Below, in pieces: positions 27,801-42,080 of a stretch of DNA of 64,000 nt. The stretch covers positions 47,157,678-47,221,677 of the forward strand of contig CM049307.1 in NCBI GenBank assembly GCA_026874595.1, written 5' to 3'. The translations under genes were made by a program, and so were the position numbers. This DNA is from Sipunculus nudus (taxonomy: Eukaryota > Annelida > Sipuncula > Golfingiida > Sipunculidae). Numbering within the stretch: the stretch's first letter is position 1; every line of letters starts with the position of its first letter. Under the pieces are notes generated by a model that ran no database searches, was not told where the DNA came from, and saw only the letters and a program-made list of their open reading frames with translations.

Positions 27801-30800
27801 AATTTCCAACTGCAAGAGAGATCTGTCGAAGCAATAAATTTGCATCGCATACCTGACAAATTTGCAGCAACCTCTGTGAACACATTGAGGTATGTATCGA
27901 GCTGGCCAAATATTGTTCCAAACACAGTGCTCTGGCTCTCTGTAGCAGCATCACACATGGCAGCAGCACTGAAAGTTATACATATATAAATACATAAAAA
28001 CAAAATGACAAATCATGACTGATATAAATATGAAAGGTAATATGAACAGTGGTCTTGTCAGTCAGAGTACCACAGACCTTAGAGCCAAATCTATTTTTCA
28101 TGAGACTTCCCATCTTTCAACATATTAAAATGACCATGAATTATTAAGTTCCCTGGTGTCTGTAACAGAGACTGAGGTCCCTGTAGAGAGACCTGATATG
28201 GATCTAGGAAATAACAGCCAACATAATAACAATATTATATGATTCATAACTTACCCATCAGGTCTGTAGTTATCCACACTGCTGAACATCTGTGCTATCA
28301 TTCTGAAGATGCGGGGGGAGCCTGACATATTGAGCATCTTTATCTCAAACAAATCAAGATTCTTGAAGAACCTGCTCATGGCAGTGGTGTACTCCAGGAC
28401 CGGATCCACATAGTCTGGTACCCTGCCTGTCAAGATGTCACGCATCTACAATAGTGGGAATAACAGAGGTCAGGATAGAGGAGAATGCGACTGACAAGGA
28501 CTGGACAAACTTGCTGCAATAGCAGCTGGGGTGGCCATGTTAGTGGAGTAGCTGTAATGTGGAAAGGTTTCATTTACAGATATACCACTGCACAAACAAA
28601 TAGTCCCAAACATTCTATAAGTCTGGCACATTCCAATATGTAAATGATATATATACCCTGAAATATAATTAATAAAAAGTAAAATACATTTTTATATTTA
28701 AAATGCCTTTCAAAAATCAATCTTCACTAGAAGCTCACATCACATATTGCACACACACACACACACATAAACATGAAGGCACATACAAATATATCCGAGA
28801 TATACGTTTCAGCTTTGTTCATATTAATTATATAACAAACATGACTTTCATAAAAATTATGAATATTCATTATATTATAATAAACAACAAAGGTGAAATG
28901 TTACAAATTCAAAGGTCACAGAGAAAAACAGTACACCAACCTTCTTGATAAAATCTTTCATATCCATTAGGTCCACTACTTGCTGCACCAGCAGCTTTCT
29001 CCTTACAAGGGCATCACAGAGTTTAGGTTGAACTTTAACTGCCTGGTCCATGGACATGTTGAATGTGGATATAAACATGGTGAAATCACACACAACCTCT
29101 TGCATGCGATCTTCGATGAACAGTTGGAAAAGCTAGGAAGTGAAACAGTAGAAACTTGTGAAAAATATCAAATCAGGCTAAGTTACTCAATATAAAATTG
29201 ATATTTTAGTTTGAGAGGAGCAGACAAGTTGAACCGTTGTTAGTAGAGATTGTGCATACATTTTGATTTATCAAAACTTGTCCTTTTATCACTATTTAAA
29301 CAAACTGTAATTAGTTTAATGGAAAAATCAAATGTATATGACAAATTAATTGATAAATATTTCCTCACAGGTATTATATGAATAAACTTGAATAATTTAT
29401 TATTTCCATATCAAAATAGTTATGTGTTAACCCCTGATGTCTTAACTGTCTGTGTGCCACCCGCTGCCCTCTATCAGCTGAACCTAAAAAGTGTACAGGT
29501 GAGATATGGTCATGGGCCCGGGAGAGAACACATTAACTTTTGCAGTAGCTAGAACTGTATTTCCATGGTGGAAGTCTGCCTTGTATTGAGTGTCATTTTG
29601 GCTTAGGCCAAAAAAAAAAAAAGGTATGGATCTCAGGCACTTTTTTTCAGAAACCAGTGCAGGCAGGCAATAGTTTTTTTCTGTATGTTTTGATAAAAAA
29701 TTCATATGATCAGTAAAAAGCATCAAATCAACAGAGAATTCTTTTGCTAAACAGGTAAAAGCACTACATAATAAAGTAAAATCTTATCAAAATTTAACTA
29801 TTTTATCTTCTAGAAAGATTAAAATGAAAATAAAAATTTTGGATGCATGGGGTTAAAATTGACATGGGCAGTGCCTGAGAACCAACCTTTTATTTTTTTT
29901 TGGCCTTATACATATTTTCGTGATGATGCAGGTATGTTGACCTACCTGTTGTGGATTTACACCAGCAGGTAGAATCATGGCTGCTCCCTCTTTCTGCAGA
30001 ACATTGCTGAACAGTTCAAAAGCTGCTGTGCTGTTAACAAACAGGTCCTCCAGTCTCCATGTCACTCCAACACCTGAAGGTGAAGTACAAGCATAATCTT
30101 CAGACACTCTCAAAACTTTTACATATTTGTCACTTTCTAAACTTTATTTTTATTTAACCGTTGCATTTTCTGATGCTGAACATGTTCATCTATGATGACA
30201 TGATCAGGCAACTGGGGAAGATTTAAACTCTGAAACAAAAATATTTTATTCAAAATATCCTGAACTGATGAAACTAAATTTAAGTACAACAAACTTAAAA
30301 CTTCATGTTCATGTCTTGAGAACATGATTGTTTGAACCTGAATTGGATTCCTGCTTTAACTTAACATGTTAGGAGAGTGTGATGTACTAACTTAGCTTTA
30401 ACTTTACATGTTAGGAGAGTGTGATGTACTCACTCTGCAGCCTCTCCATCATTCTGTTCATCTGCTTCATGAAGACTGACTGCACGTACAGCTGCTGTTT
30501 GATAGTCTGCCATGGCTTGTTGTTCTTCATCACAGAGTCTATAGCTCGCAGTGAATCAGCAAACCTGAGGAACAAAACATGTCCATGATACATTATCAAG
30601 CAACTACTGTATTATCATGATTAAGTGTGTAAGAACAGACAAAGGTGGCAATGTTTTAATACTGTAACTGTCAACAAGTAGCCATGAAAAATATTATATA
30701 TGAATCCTAATGCTATATAAAACTAATTCATACATCTTTCTATAATGCTATATAATACTGCATGAAAACAGATCCAGAAATAAGTTCAGGAATAACAAAC

Positions 30801-31717
30801 TGGTGACTAACTTTTAAACTGGGTGCTCAAGAGGTCATGCACATTTGCTGATAGACTGGCCAACCTAAATGTTGACTTCAGTCAAGCATTTAAGGTTATT
30901 TTTCGATTTGAAACAACATGCAAGCAGATTGAGAGGAATCATATTCATAAAGTTTCCATTGCACCATTAACTAAAGCACAAACTTAAGTCTGAAATCTAT
31001 AAGTTCAAAGAAAACATATAATAACTAAATAAATTTATAAAATTTCTTCAATAGACCATAAGAATGGAGAAACTGTCAGAACAACATTTGTGTGACACTG
31101 ATTCTATGAGAGGCTAATCTTAAAGTGATATGCAAAAATTATTCATATAATCAGCAGTATCTCAGCAGTATTATTCTGAATTTTTATAATTAAGTCTCAT
31201 ACAAAGACACATAACTTACAGTTTCATGCCGGCCTCTGATGAGATATCTGTGATTCCCTTGAAGAAAGTATCCCAGCTCTGTCCTGGTGACAGGTCTTTG
31301 AGGTCATTGAGAACCCTGTAGAGATCAAGCATGGTCTTCAGCTCTTTGGTGACCATGGTCCAGTTGGCAGGATTGGACAGTGTGAAGAGGTTGTCACTTT
31401 TTCCACGTGATAATGTGTAGAGCTGGAAATAAAAAACAATCAGCATTACATATGCTCAATATTCAGTGATCCTGATGGAAATCAGTTTGGCTTATATAGC
31501 ACTGTTCAGTTCATATAAGCTATACAGCCGTATATAAAAACCCTTGGACAATTTCTCAATGGAGACAAAAGGTAACAATATATACAGTGAAACCTGTGTT
31601 ATGAGACCACCCATGGGACTCGCCACAAGTGGTCGTAATAGATAGGTGGTCTTTAAGTTGGATTCCAATGTACATGGTCTGCCTCCATTAGATGTCAAGC
31701 TAATTGAATAGACAAAG

Positions 31718-31754
<37 letters not shown>

Positions 31755-34700
31755 AGGATCAACTTTATAACTTATATAAAAGCATCTGCCTACTTATATA
31801 AACCACTATCATCAGAATGACTATATCAAACAGGATCACAGAAATAAACATGTGTAAATCATTGTGATTTGGATATTTAAATATGAAAGCTGACTTATGA
31901 CTGTTGAAGATCAAGATTCTGATTTTCAGTAAATCATAAGCCTATGCAGTGTACATATATATTAAATGTATACAAGTAAATCAGATTTTATATGGAAATA
32001 TTAAATGCAAACACAGGCAGTTAATTAATACTGAGATTGGGTAATGTGACTCACAGCTCCAGCGAATGGCAGCATGTCGTATGTTTGAACTCCTAGTTCC
32101 CTGAGGCGCATGTACCAGGTGTGTCCCGGCTGACCACAGAGGGCAGCACTGATGGCTGAGGCATTATAACGGTTGAACTGTTTAAAGTACATCGCCATGG
32201 CTGTGATGTTACAGACCAGGTTCTTCACCCTCGAGTTCTCACCAGAGATGGTCAACTGGAGTTGTAAAAAAGAGATTCACAATATCACAAACAGTGTATC
32301 CATCAGAGTTTAAATCTTTTTTGCACTTTCGAAACATATTATGGAATAATTCAGTACATTTCTCAGGTATAATATACATTACTTTTCTATTTTATTTTAT
32401 ATGGATTGTACTAATATTTATGATAACTAAAGCAAAGCACTCTCTTGTGCTCAGACGGTGACATTCAGTAGTATATAAAGGTGAAGGGAACCAGCGAACT
32501 TGGCAAAAACCACCAAACGTGTACAGGGGGCTACAACCTGGCCATGCCAGGTATTGAACATGAGTCCCAAGGGTAGAGAGCAAAGTATGTTACCACTTGA
32601 CCATCTGACTATCAGTTGAAGTCAGCCAAAGATTGAGGGTGCTGCTATGAGTAAAGCTTAATTTGGTACAAATAATACTACAATGCTTTAGCATACCTAT
32701 GGCTACCTTTCCAAGGATCCTCATCTACGTATACAGCGTATGTTACAGTAATATGCCTATCACAGCATGGTTCCCAAAAGGAGACATACTTTTGTAATGT
32801 ATCAACAATTACCATTAATTTTTCTTCATGTTACAATTAAATACAGTGCCATCTATAGTGTTGAGTACCGTAAAATCTCCACTTAAAACCGCACTTCCGA
32901 TTAAAACCGCACCCAGACTTCGCTGAAATTCCAGGTGAGACATCGCGAGGGGCTCAAATACTAAGAACCCCCCTTTAAAACCGCACCAACTTTCGCTACA
33001 GAATGATTTGATAAAAGACACAATCAAGCTATCATCTAGAAATGAACACGCGTAGGTTGCGACTCGGCCATTCCTGTCCACTTTTAAATTCCTTGGGCAT
33101 TTTATTTAAACACATCAAAACACTTTTTTGCAGTGTCACTCAAGCATGAAGTTTGGGAAGATGTAAGGGCCGATGAATCTCTGCCTGTTTATACAGATTT
33201 TATATTACGTGCCGTATTCTTGTTTGCTACCAATCTGTCATTATATTTTGAAAAAAAATATTCTGCTGATCCATTTTAAGTCACTGTATATTTTAACTCT
33301 AAAAATTTTTGATGAAAATTCCATTTTCTGGAATTACTCGGAAGATTCAAATCATTTTCATACCGGTTACTTCGGTATTATCATCGTCACATCGTACGTT
33401 GACATCGCTCCATGTCACAATTTGCTGGCGCATTTGAATACATCGCTGGTCAACTTAACTAAATATCAAAGTAATTGAAGTTACCTTGTCGAGATACGCA
33501 CGTATAGGAAACATGACGCTTGATAACGAGTGATTTTAAGGTAAAATTAAAGTGGCCAGTCGGGGTAAGCAAGTTTTTTTTCCTGAAGAAAGTTTCCGTG
33601 TGGGGAGCCATTTTGTCAAGGCAGTGTTCACACAAGGCACGCTGGGACGAAATAGGTGGCTGTTCTGTTTACCACCCATCGCGTAGAGCCGTTCAAAATA
33701 TTCTTAGCAGAATACAGGGGCATTTCAGCACATGGCGGCACTCAAACTTGATTTTAAAACGATCGTCTGCCATTGTGTGACTCTTAACGATGTCAGCTTT
33801 TTATTCATTTTACGTTTTAAACAAATAATCATTGCTAAATAATGCCGCAAATGGGTTTAAAGTAGGCATTTATTTCATTTTGCTTGACCATGCCCAACGA
33901 AGTGGGCCGCTGTGTGTTACAGCAGGGTTGTTGTTAACATATATTGGTGACAATTACCAAAATTTTATAACAAGTTATATATCACACGAAAACTAATCAG
34001 CAATATTTAATTTATAAATAACAAATAATCGTAAATAATACTTTTACACACGGCTCCCATGCATGTGAGACTGCTGCTAAGAACGGCCTTCGAAAGTTGC
34101 AATATTATCGCCCACTCGCCGGCCCCAAAACGATGTCTGTCAGGAAGATATTCAGGAAACCCTTCTAGTATAAACCGCACAGTGCTTTCAGGAAATCAAC
34201 CTGATTTCAAGATTTTGAATTTCTTGATTAAACCGCGGTTTTAAGTGGAGATTTTACGGTATCAAGCTTACTGACCTGTGGTTTGACTGCCAGGTCTCCC
34301 AACACCTGTTCATTGATCTGGACTGTCCTGGTCATGACGAGCTGATAGAAGTCATTAATCTTTGTCTGGTTGGACAGCAGTTGACTCAGAGTCATGCCTC
34401 CATCTGTAAACATGTAAGTATCATAAAATCTAATCTACATTTTAATTGATGTTTGCATTACTTTATCAGGCTATGCCATAGATATGCCCTTTTTTTGGTC
34501 TTGATATGTTTTGAATGATGCCAAATATGTCCTAAGGGTTTCAGTTTTCACATTTATTTTTCCCATAAATATTGAAAACTTTGACATTATTTTGTGAAAG
34601 GCTATCACATCACCATTTATCAGAAAACTCAGCGTGTCCAGAGTGAGTACTTGCAGTGCTACCTATCATACTTGGAATGAAACAAAACAGCTCTTCAAGT

Positions 34701-37700
34701 TCATAAAAGTGAACAGGTACCAGGCTGGTACATATTAAGTAGAGTTTACAATTTAATGATTATTTGTCTAACATCTTTTACATCATACCTTTAAGGTCCT
34801 CTAGCTGTTTGTTGAAGAGTCTGAGTGAGCTGTAGATGCCCTCCAGGAAGGTTCTCATCACTGGTGAGTCCAGGCCAGATCCTAGACTCTCGATTATGTC
34901 AAATACCCTGAAAAAGCACAGATTTTTATATCAGTCTTACATCTGCAGTACATCCAATATATATACCTAATGAAATGTCCAATACACCTGAGTGGTAATA
35001 AATCAAAAATAATTCAGTTAATGTCTACTTAATTCCAGTCCCATTTGCTCAAACCAGTCTGAGATATTATTCCCCTTTCTCCTTTTTTAAGATTTCAATA
35101 TGCTATGCTTCATATGCTGATCAGAATTTTTTTTCTATTAAAATCTGCAAATTAATAAATTCTGAATGGAATTCTATGTAGGAAAGCAAATATACATATG
35201 ACAAAAACATGTTCTCTATTTGATCAAGAAACTACCAAATATACTTCTCATATAAGTTGCAGGATCCAGATCCAAATGAAATCTAGCATGCTCAGTAACC
35301 TTTGGCCTATATAATACCTGGGAAGCATGACATCTATGATAAATTTGTATTAAGAATTAAATATATAAGTTAAGTAAGTCACCCACAAACATTTAGAAAT
35401 TTTAAGAAATTCACTCCATGTGTGATGAAGTCTCAACAGCAGTCTTTCACATGAGGCTCAATATATTCAGTAGGCTAGACCTGCATGTGAGGATTTTTAT
35501 GAACATATAGTTGTAAGAAAACTAAATCTTACTGTTTTTCTAAGTCTGTGCTGATCTTGCGCTGTAGATCTTCCATGAGCTTAGAGAGTCTGGCCAGCTC
35601 AGTCAGATATTCTTTGGTGTTGTTTGGTGATTTGGCAGCTGGGGTCGTGATCAGCTTGTTCAGCAACTGAGCCAGGTCCTTAAAGTCTGAGACAGTGGCT
35701 GTCAAGTTCAGGGGCTGCACAGGCTTGGCTTGACCCATCATGATGCTGACCTGAAACAGTGATAAAACTGACCTGTTATCATCATTTAGAGTTGGTCTTC
35801 ACTAGTACTTTATATTAGGATATTTGAATGAGCCTTTTAGACAAAGATGCCACCAAGCTAATGCCCCAGAGATTTTGAGGAGTCATTGGAGAAGCCAAGA
35901 ATTGGTCAGGCACATGGGAGAGTAGGGCCTCAGTATCACAGTCAGTATCACACTGGTCCTCGCTGTCACTATCCTCAGATTCAGAGTCTGAAGTTTGGGA
36001 TGTGGTTTGACTTGTTATCAGCAGTGTGGCGCCCATGAACACGTTTACAGGCAAGCAGAACAGAGTGAAGTGCATAGTTAACAAGCATATGGGCAGTGAC
36101 ACCTATGAAAGAGCACATATAAAAGATTGGCTGACACTTGAGCAAATCATATGCTCCTGACCTGTGGTCCAAGCCAGCTAGGTACCCTTCCATGCATTCA
36201 AATTCATTACCTTGAGCAAAATGAATATAGCTACCCAAGTGGCAAACTCAACTGTCCAGCCTCCAACAAGAATTGTATACAACTACATATTTTTGCTGCA
36301 TGCAAAATGACAAAATATTAAGAATTAGCATTTGACATTTGATTCACATTTCAAATGCAAATGCAAATGGATAGCATTTTTTCAAATGCAAATGCAAATG
36401 AATTACATCAGTCTGACATTTAAATGCAAATGCAAATGTGGGCTTTTCAAAATTTTTGCATTTAAATGCAAATGCAATTGTGCAACATTTAAATGCAAAT
36501 GCAAATGCATTTACATTTGGACCCAACTCTGGTCAAGATTGCCACAGACTCACACCCACATGAATAGTGTTGTATCATCATCATCAACTTGTTAAGTTAT
36601 AGCACTGGATTATGGTGATATCACCTCTTATCACTAAAATACAGAGTACTGCTGTACCTGTTATGAGAGGACACCTGTTGGAACTAGCCAAGTGTCCTGA
36701 CATTGCAGGTGTCCCTTCAAGAGAGGTTGAAACAGATTACTGTGCTGAAAAGCTGAGTAGTAAGAATTGTAAATCTGGCACTTTCTTTCATAAGTTGAAT
36801 GAAAAAATAAGTCAGCATATCCTGCACATCCAAATAAGCACATACATAATTTGAGAAATATGATAAACTGTTAAAAGCAGCCATGCCTGTTTCAGCAGCT
36901 TATCCAGCTGGATTTCTTCCTTCAGCATGCGAGACAAAGCTTGGGGGTTCAGCCAGCACATGAGTTGCTGGAGCTCGTCTGCTTTTCCCCTGCCACCATC
37001 CTGATCCGTCACATTCATCCACTCAGCATCCTGCTGGTCACAGACACTCATGTTGCTAGACAGGATCTCACTCAGCTGTAAAAAAATGAGAACACTCCTG
37101 TTAACAGCCTGTACAATCCAGTCCCACAGATCACACAATAAGGTCTTGTCATGGACCTACACTTGATAATATTTGATCAAATGCTCTTGTCTCCATTAAA
37201 TAACAAATAAAGTCATCCATGATCATTAAGATTTGAAAATGATTAGACAAAAGCACTTTACAGTTAAAATTAATATTTATTTCTGTAAAATCTGTACTGA
37301 ATTGTAATTAATCATGTCTGTCACCTGGACATCTGTCAGTTTGATAATATCAAATGTTGTTGTAGATATAATGTGATAACTACTTAAGGCTTAATGTTTG
37401 CCTTTTATTGTATGATTGTTTTTAGTTGCAAATTAGATTATGCATGAACATCACTTTACCATAAGCAAAGTTCATGTACAATTCTGATATGAACTAAGAA
37501 TATGGATGGCTTCACAGATATATATATAAAGTTATATGATATAGATATATATATATATGATAATGACCCCTTAAAATCTTAGATATATAGTAAATGAAGG
37601 AAGACTTACCCTCGACGGATGTATTGCAGCTTTGAGCAGTGAGTTGGCCTCGTGAACAGTCAGACCAAAGATTGACTGCATGAGCTCACGAAGCTGATCA

Positions 37701-40700
37701 CTGTTCTGTGCAATGCTGTCCAGTGTGAGGCCGGGAGCTGCAATCACAAAAGAATCAAACAATAAACAACAGGACCAATTACCTGGCATGTATCACAAAG
37801 TAAGTTTGCATTACTTACTCACCTTAACACACCTGGTTTGGCCACAAAAATAATTGATTTCCCAGGTACTGTGCACAAAATGGTTTTAAACTTATATAGG
37901 CATACTAAACTAATCTCATGGTAACTTTAAACTCACTTTGATATTTGTACCAAGTATACATGCAATTATTTAAAGAGTCAATATGCAAGTAAATTCATTT
38001 TATCAAATTCAAATGCATTTTACTGTATACTGAACATGCTTCAAAAGTGAAAAGTGAGGTACTGAAATGCGTCTAAATCATTGTAAATATGCCTGAAAAC
38101 AGCTGATCACACAAAGAAGATAATGAAAAATGATCAAATCAGACCCCTGGGACAGCTAGATTTTCATATTAGATGTATCTTTAATTTACAAGAAAAAGTT
38201 AATTAATCACAGTTATGTAAACTGTACATACTTGTAAACTGTTCCACTCTGGAGGTAGCCATTCTGATCATGAACTGGATAGCATTGATGATTCTGGTGG
38301 CATCCTGGTCTTTGCTGGCCACATCCTGCAGGCCTGCTGCCAGAGCTGTCAGGCTCTGAGATATCCTATTAAAGGAAAAATGTGACATGACTGCGGTGAT
38401 ACCTAGTGATTTAGTGCAAGCATCAAAGGTATAAATTTAATTGGCTCACTTGTTAGAGTAACTTCATTTTTGTATTTAACCACTTGAGAAATGTAGTTTT
38501 TTGTATATAAATGAACAGCAAGAACATGACTATAAAATAAAACATTATTTAAGACACCTTGAAACCCCCTTAATCCGCAGAAGAAGCAAAATTATATATA
38601 CACATTGGTGGTTTGCAGCTCATGCCAACAGAAACCCACAAGGACAATGGACCAAAGGGAAAAAAATATAAAATTTCTAAAGGGTTTTAAAAGTTTGCTT
38701 TTATCCATAAAATAAAGGATTTTTTTTTATCTGCAGAAAAACTGAGAGACATAATATCTACTTATGCTAAAATACACATGCAAACAACAGTCTGCAGACC
38801 TCTCAAATATAAAGTACATTGGAGGTTGACACTTACAGGTTTAGGAAGTCCTCACTGTTCAGCTGTTGGTTTTCCAAATTCCTGCCAAAGTTCTGTAGCC
38901 AGGTGTTGAAGTCTCCAGAAGGCTGGAGTAGTTGGATGACAGTGGTGTTGATGGGTGCGGGGAACACCTGGCCGAACTGACTCTGTAGATCCCGCAGATT
39001 GTTGAAGTAATCAGACCAGTTGAAGGTGTCCAAAGGTTCATCAGATGTCATCTTACTGATCTGTTAATTTTATGTAGATAAGAATAATAATTATGATTTT
39101 TAATGATATTAATAATAAAAAAATAATAATAATAAAAATAATAATAATCATAATAATAAATAAGTAGGAAAATTGGAAACCATAGATTTGAAGTGCTTAA
39201 AATGTTATTATTAAAGACACCTATTTGGTTTTGGAGTGTGTTAAATGTGATTTCAAATAACGAAATTTTTTTTTCTTAAATTCAAAATTATAAGAACTCT
39301 TATATGTTCTTAATATCTAAGTCATGATTTTTAAAATAATATTTATTTTATTTAAAGTTGTCAATAACATCTTGGAAACAGTGACTAAATACAGCCAAGG
39401 AATACAGGTTATTTAGTCTGTTAAGCTGTCATTTCACAGCAACTCTTAACTAAGGGTTGTGGATAAATCTGATTACGATTCTAATAAATATCAGAGATGT
39501 GTACCTCTTGTAAGATGGCTGGCATGTTGACCATACGACGTAGGTCCCACTCTATCGCAGTCCAGTTAGTGGAGCAGAGGACTCTGCGTACCAGTGACCT
39601 GTCAATGTTTGATGATTGGCTCACTACCTCTTCGTTACAGAACATCTTCTGAAGGTTGCTGCCCAAGGTGCCTCCCTTCAGCAGCTGAAATAACAATATT
39701 AGATATAAGGGTTACAACATTACACAGGGCCTGATAAACTTTATTATAAAGTCATATACTGTATCAATATCATTACCTGACCTTGCATCAATATCCTGAC
39801 AATAATAATCTGATGGGAATGGTACTAGTCCATCGCCTGACCATTGTCTTTAACACTTCCTTTTTTTCAACTCAGGAAAAAAATAACCTGTTATAATTAC
39901 GCTTTACACTATATCAGGTGATGAAACAGTGAACAGACTTAAAAAATTGAGAACTCTGCATTTTATTTATTCTGTACTTGTTTGTGCATCAAATGCTGTT
40001 GACAGACAGATGTATGTAATATTTATATGAATTTCCATAATGGTTTCTCTTATGGCCTACAGATGCTGCAAACAACCAAATCAGCAGCACAGCTGCTCAT
40101 GCTGCAAAATATCATGTATGTATATTAACAGAAATTTCATTTACTGAAGGAGGGTCTGAACAAGAATAGCTGTACAATGTACATTACCTTGATTGCATCT
40201 ATCTTGACATTCATGAGAGAGTTTGCAAGGTTTGTTGATGCATCAAAGGTGTTCTTCAGCAGCAGTATCAAGTTATCTTCATCCTTAAACAATGAGCTGA
40301 ACTTCATCAGCACACCTGTCAAGAAATTAAAACATATCAAAGCAAATAACCTTGAATGGGCAAACAGACAATGAAATCATTCAAATGATTATAAGGTGTT
40401 ATTATGCCCCCGCTACAAAGTGGCCAGGGCATATAGTTTTACCCATGTCCGTCATTCCATCCTTCCGTCCTTCCGTCATTCCGTCATTCCAAAATCAAAC
40501 AGTTGTACGGACTTTTTTTCACAATGCCTGCAGATATTGGCCTGATATTTGGTGTGTGGGCAGATAATGACCAGTTACAGATCGAGTTCACGTACTTTTG
40601 TCTGTTTGACCTACTTTTGTCTGTTTGATGGTGCTCTAACATAGAAAATTTCATAAAAAAGTGCACATGTATGGACTTTTTTTCGCAGTGCCTGCAGATA

Positions 40701-42049
40701 CGGGCCTGATTTTTTGTGTGTACGCAGATAATGGCCAGTTACAGATCAAGTTATTGTTTTGTCTCAGTTGACCTACTTTTGACCATTTGACTGCTCCTGA
40801 ACTTAGAAAGTTTCATGAAAAATAGAAATTAGAGACTATTTTTCCTCAATGCCTGCAAATACCACCCTGATTTTTTATGTGTGGGCAGATAATGACAGTT
40901 ACAGATCGAGTTCGCGTTTTGTCCCGGTTGACCTACTTTTGATTGTTTTATGGCTCCTAAACATAGGAAATTTCAGGAAAGACAGAAATTTTTATGGAAA
41001 ATGTACATGTATGGACTTTTTTTCTCAATGCCTGCAGATACTGGCCTGATATTTGGTGTGTTGCTTGATAATGACTTGTTACAGATCGAGTTTGCATTTT
41101 GCCCTTGTTGACCTACTTTTGACCATACGACACCTCCTGAACTTAAAAAATTTTTCAAAAAGTTTCTAATTTGCCCCAGGCGGGGGCATTCGTGTCGTTC
41201 CGACACGTCTAGTTTTATTTCTTTTTTTAATACACCAGAGATGCACCAGACAAGCATCAAACATCAACTGTATGGTGATACTGGTATGGTTATTAGAAGT
41301 GAAACCAAACTGGCTCTGATGAATTATTCAAAGCTTCTGAAAGTTAATATGACTCAAATATGTACACACACTAACAAATTAATCATTGAAATTCTCTCTG
41401 GATTTGATACATACAGAAGTTCCTTAGAAAGTCACCCAGACAGACATAAAACACCTCCCTGCAGTTTTGACAAGTGTGAAAAAACAGTGTTTGAATGAAC
41501 TAAGTCTAAATCAGCAACTCAGAGATGAGTACACCAGTCCATGAAACCACAGGCCTTATACAGACAATAAGATTTTGAGTGAATATTGTTTCAATATGCT
41601 TACTGTTGAAGTCTCCAAGCCTCTCATTCAGTGCTTTGGCAGCAATGTTGACACTCTGCAGCACAGGGCTGATCTGTCTCCAGTACCTCTCTACTGCTGG
41701 GTCTCTCAGGCTGTCTGTCTGAGCCTGCAGCCAGCGGGACAGCCTGTACAAGAAACAGAAAACAGCTACTTGTAACTGCTTATATAGGCAAACTGTTGCT
41801 GTTACTGGTGACACATTTAAGTAAACTTAAAAGAAGAACAAAACACAATGTTAACCTTACATATGTGACATATAATGAAGCATTTTTAAATTGGTTACAG
41901 TTCATTTGTAATATCACAAAATCCCTTGCTTCATATTCACATGTTTGAAGTAGATTATTCACAGTTGCTTCAAGTCTTAACATCCTCAAAGGTAAATACA
42001 TGGGTGTTCAATTATTAACAATGACCAGCAATCAGAGACTGAGGGTGGC

Positions 42050-42080
<31 letters not shown>

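Noticed and set aside
33173-33780. Transposase ORFs inside the 1.39-kb TIR element
   Set aside because: The short ORFs show no catalytic motif or continuous domain; the element appears non-autonomous.
35815-36102. Constitutive exon between e27 and e28
   Set aside because: e27 and e28 already join in phase 0, other modules have no exon there, and no splice signals were convincing. Kept only as a low-interest finding.
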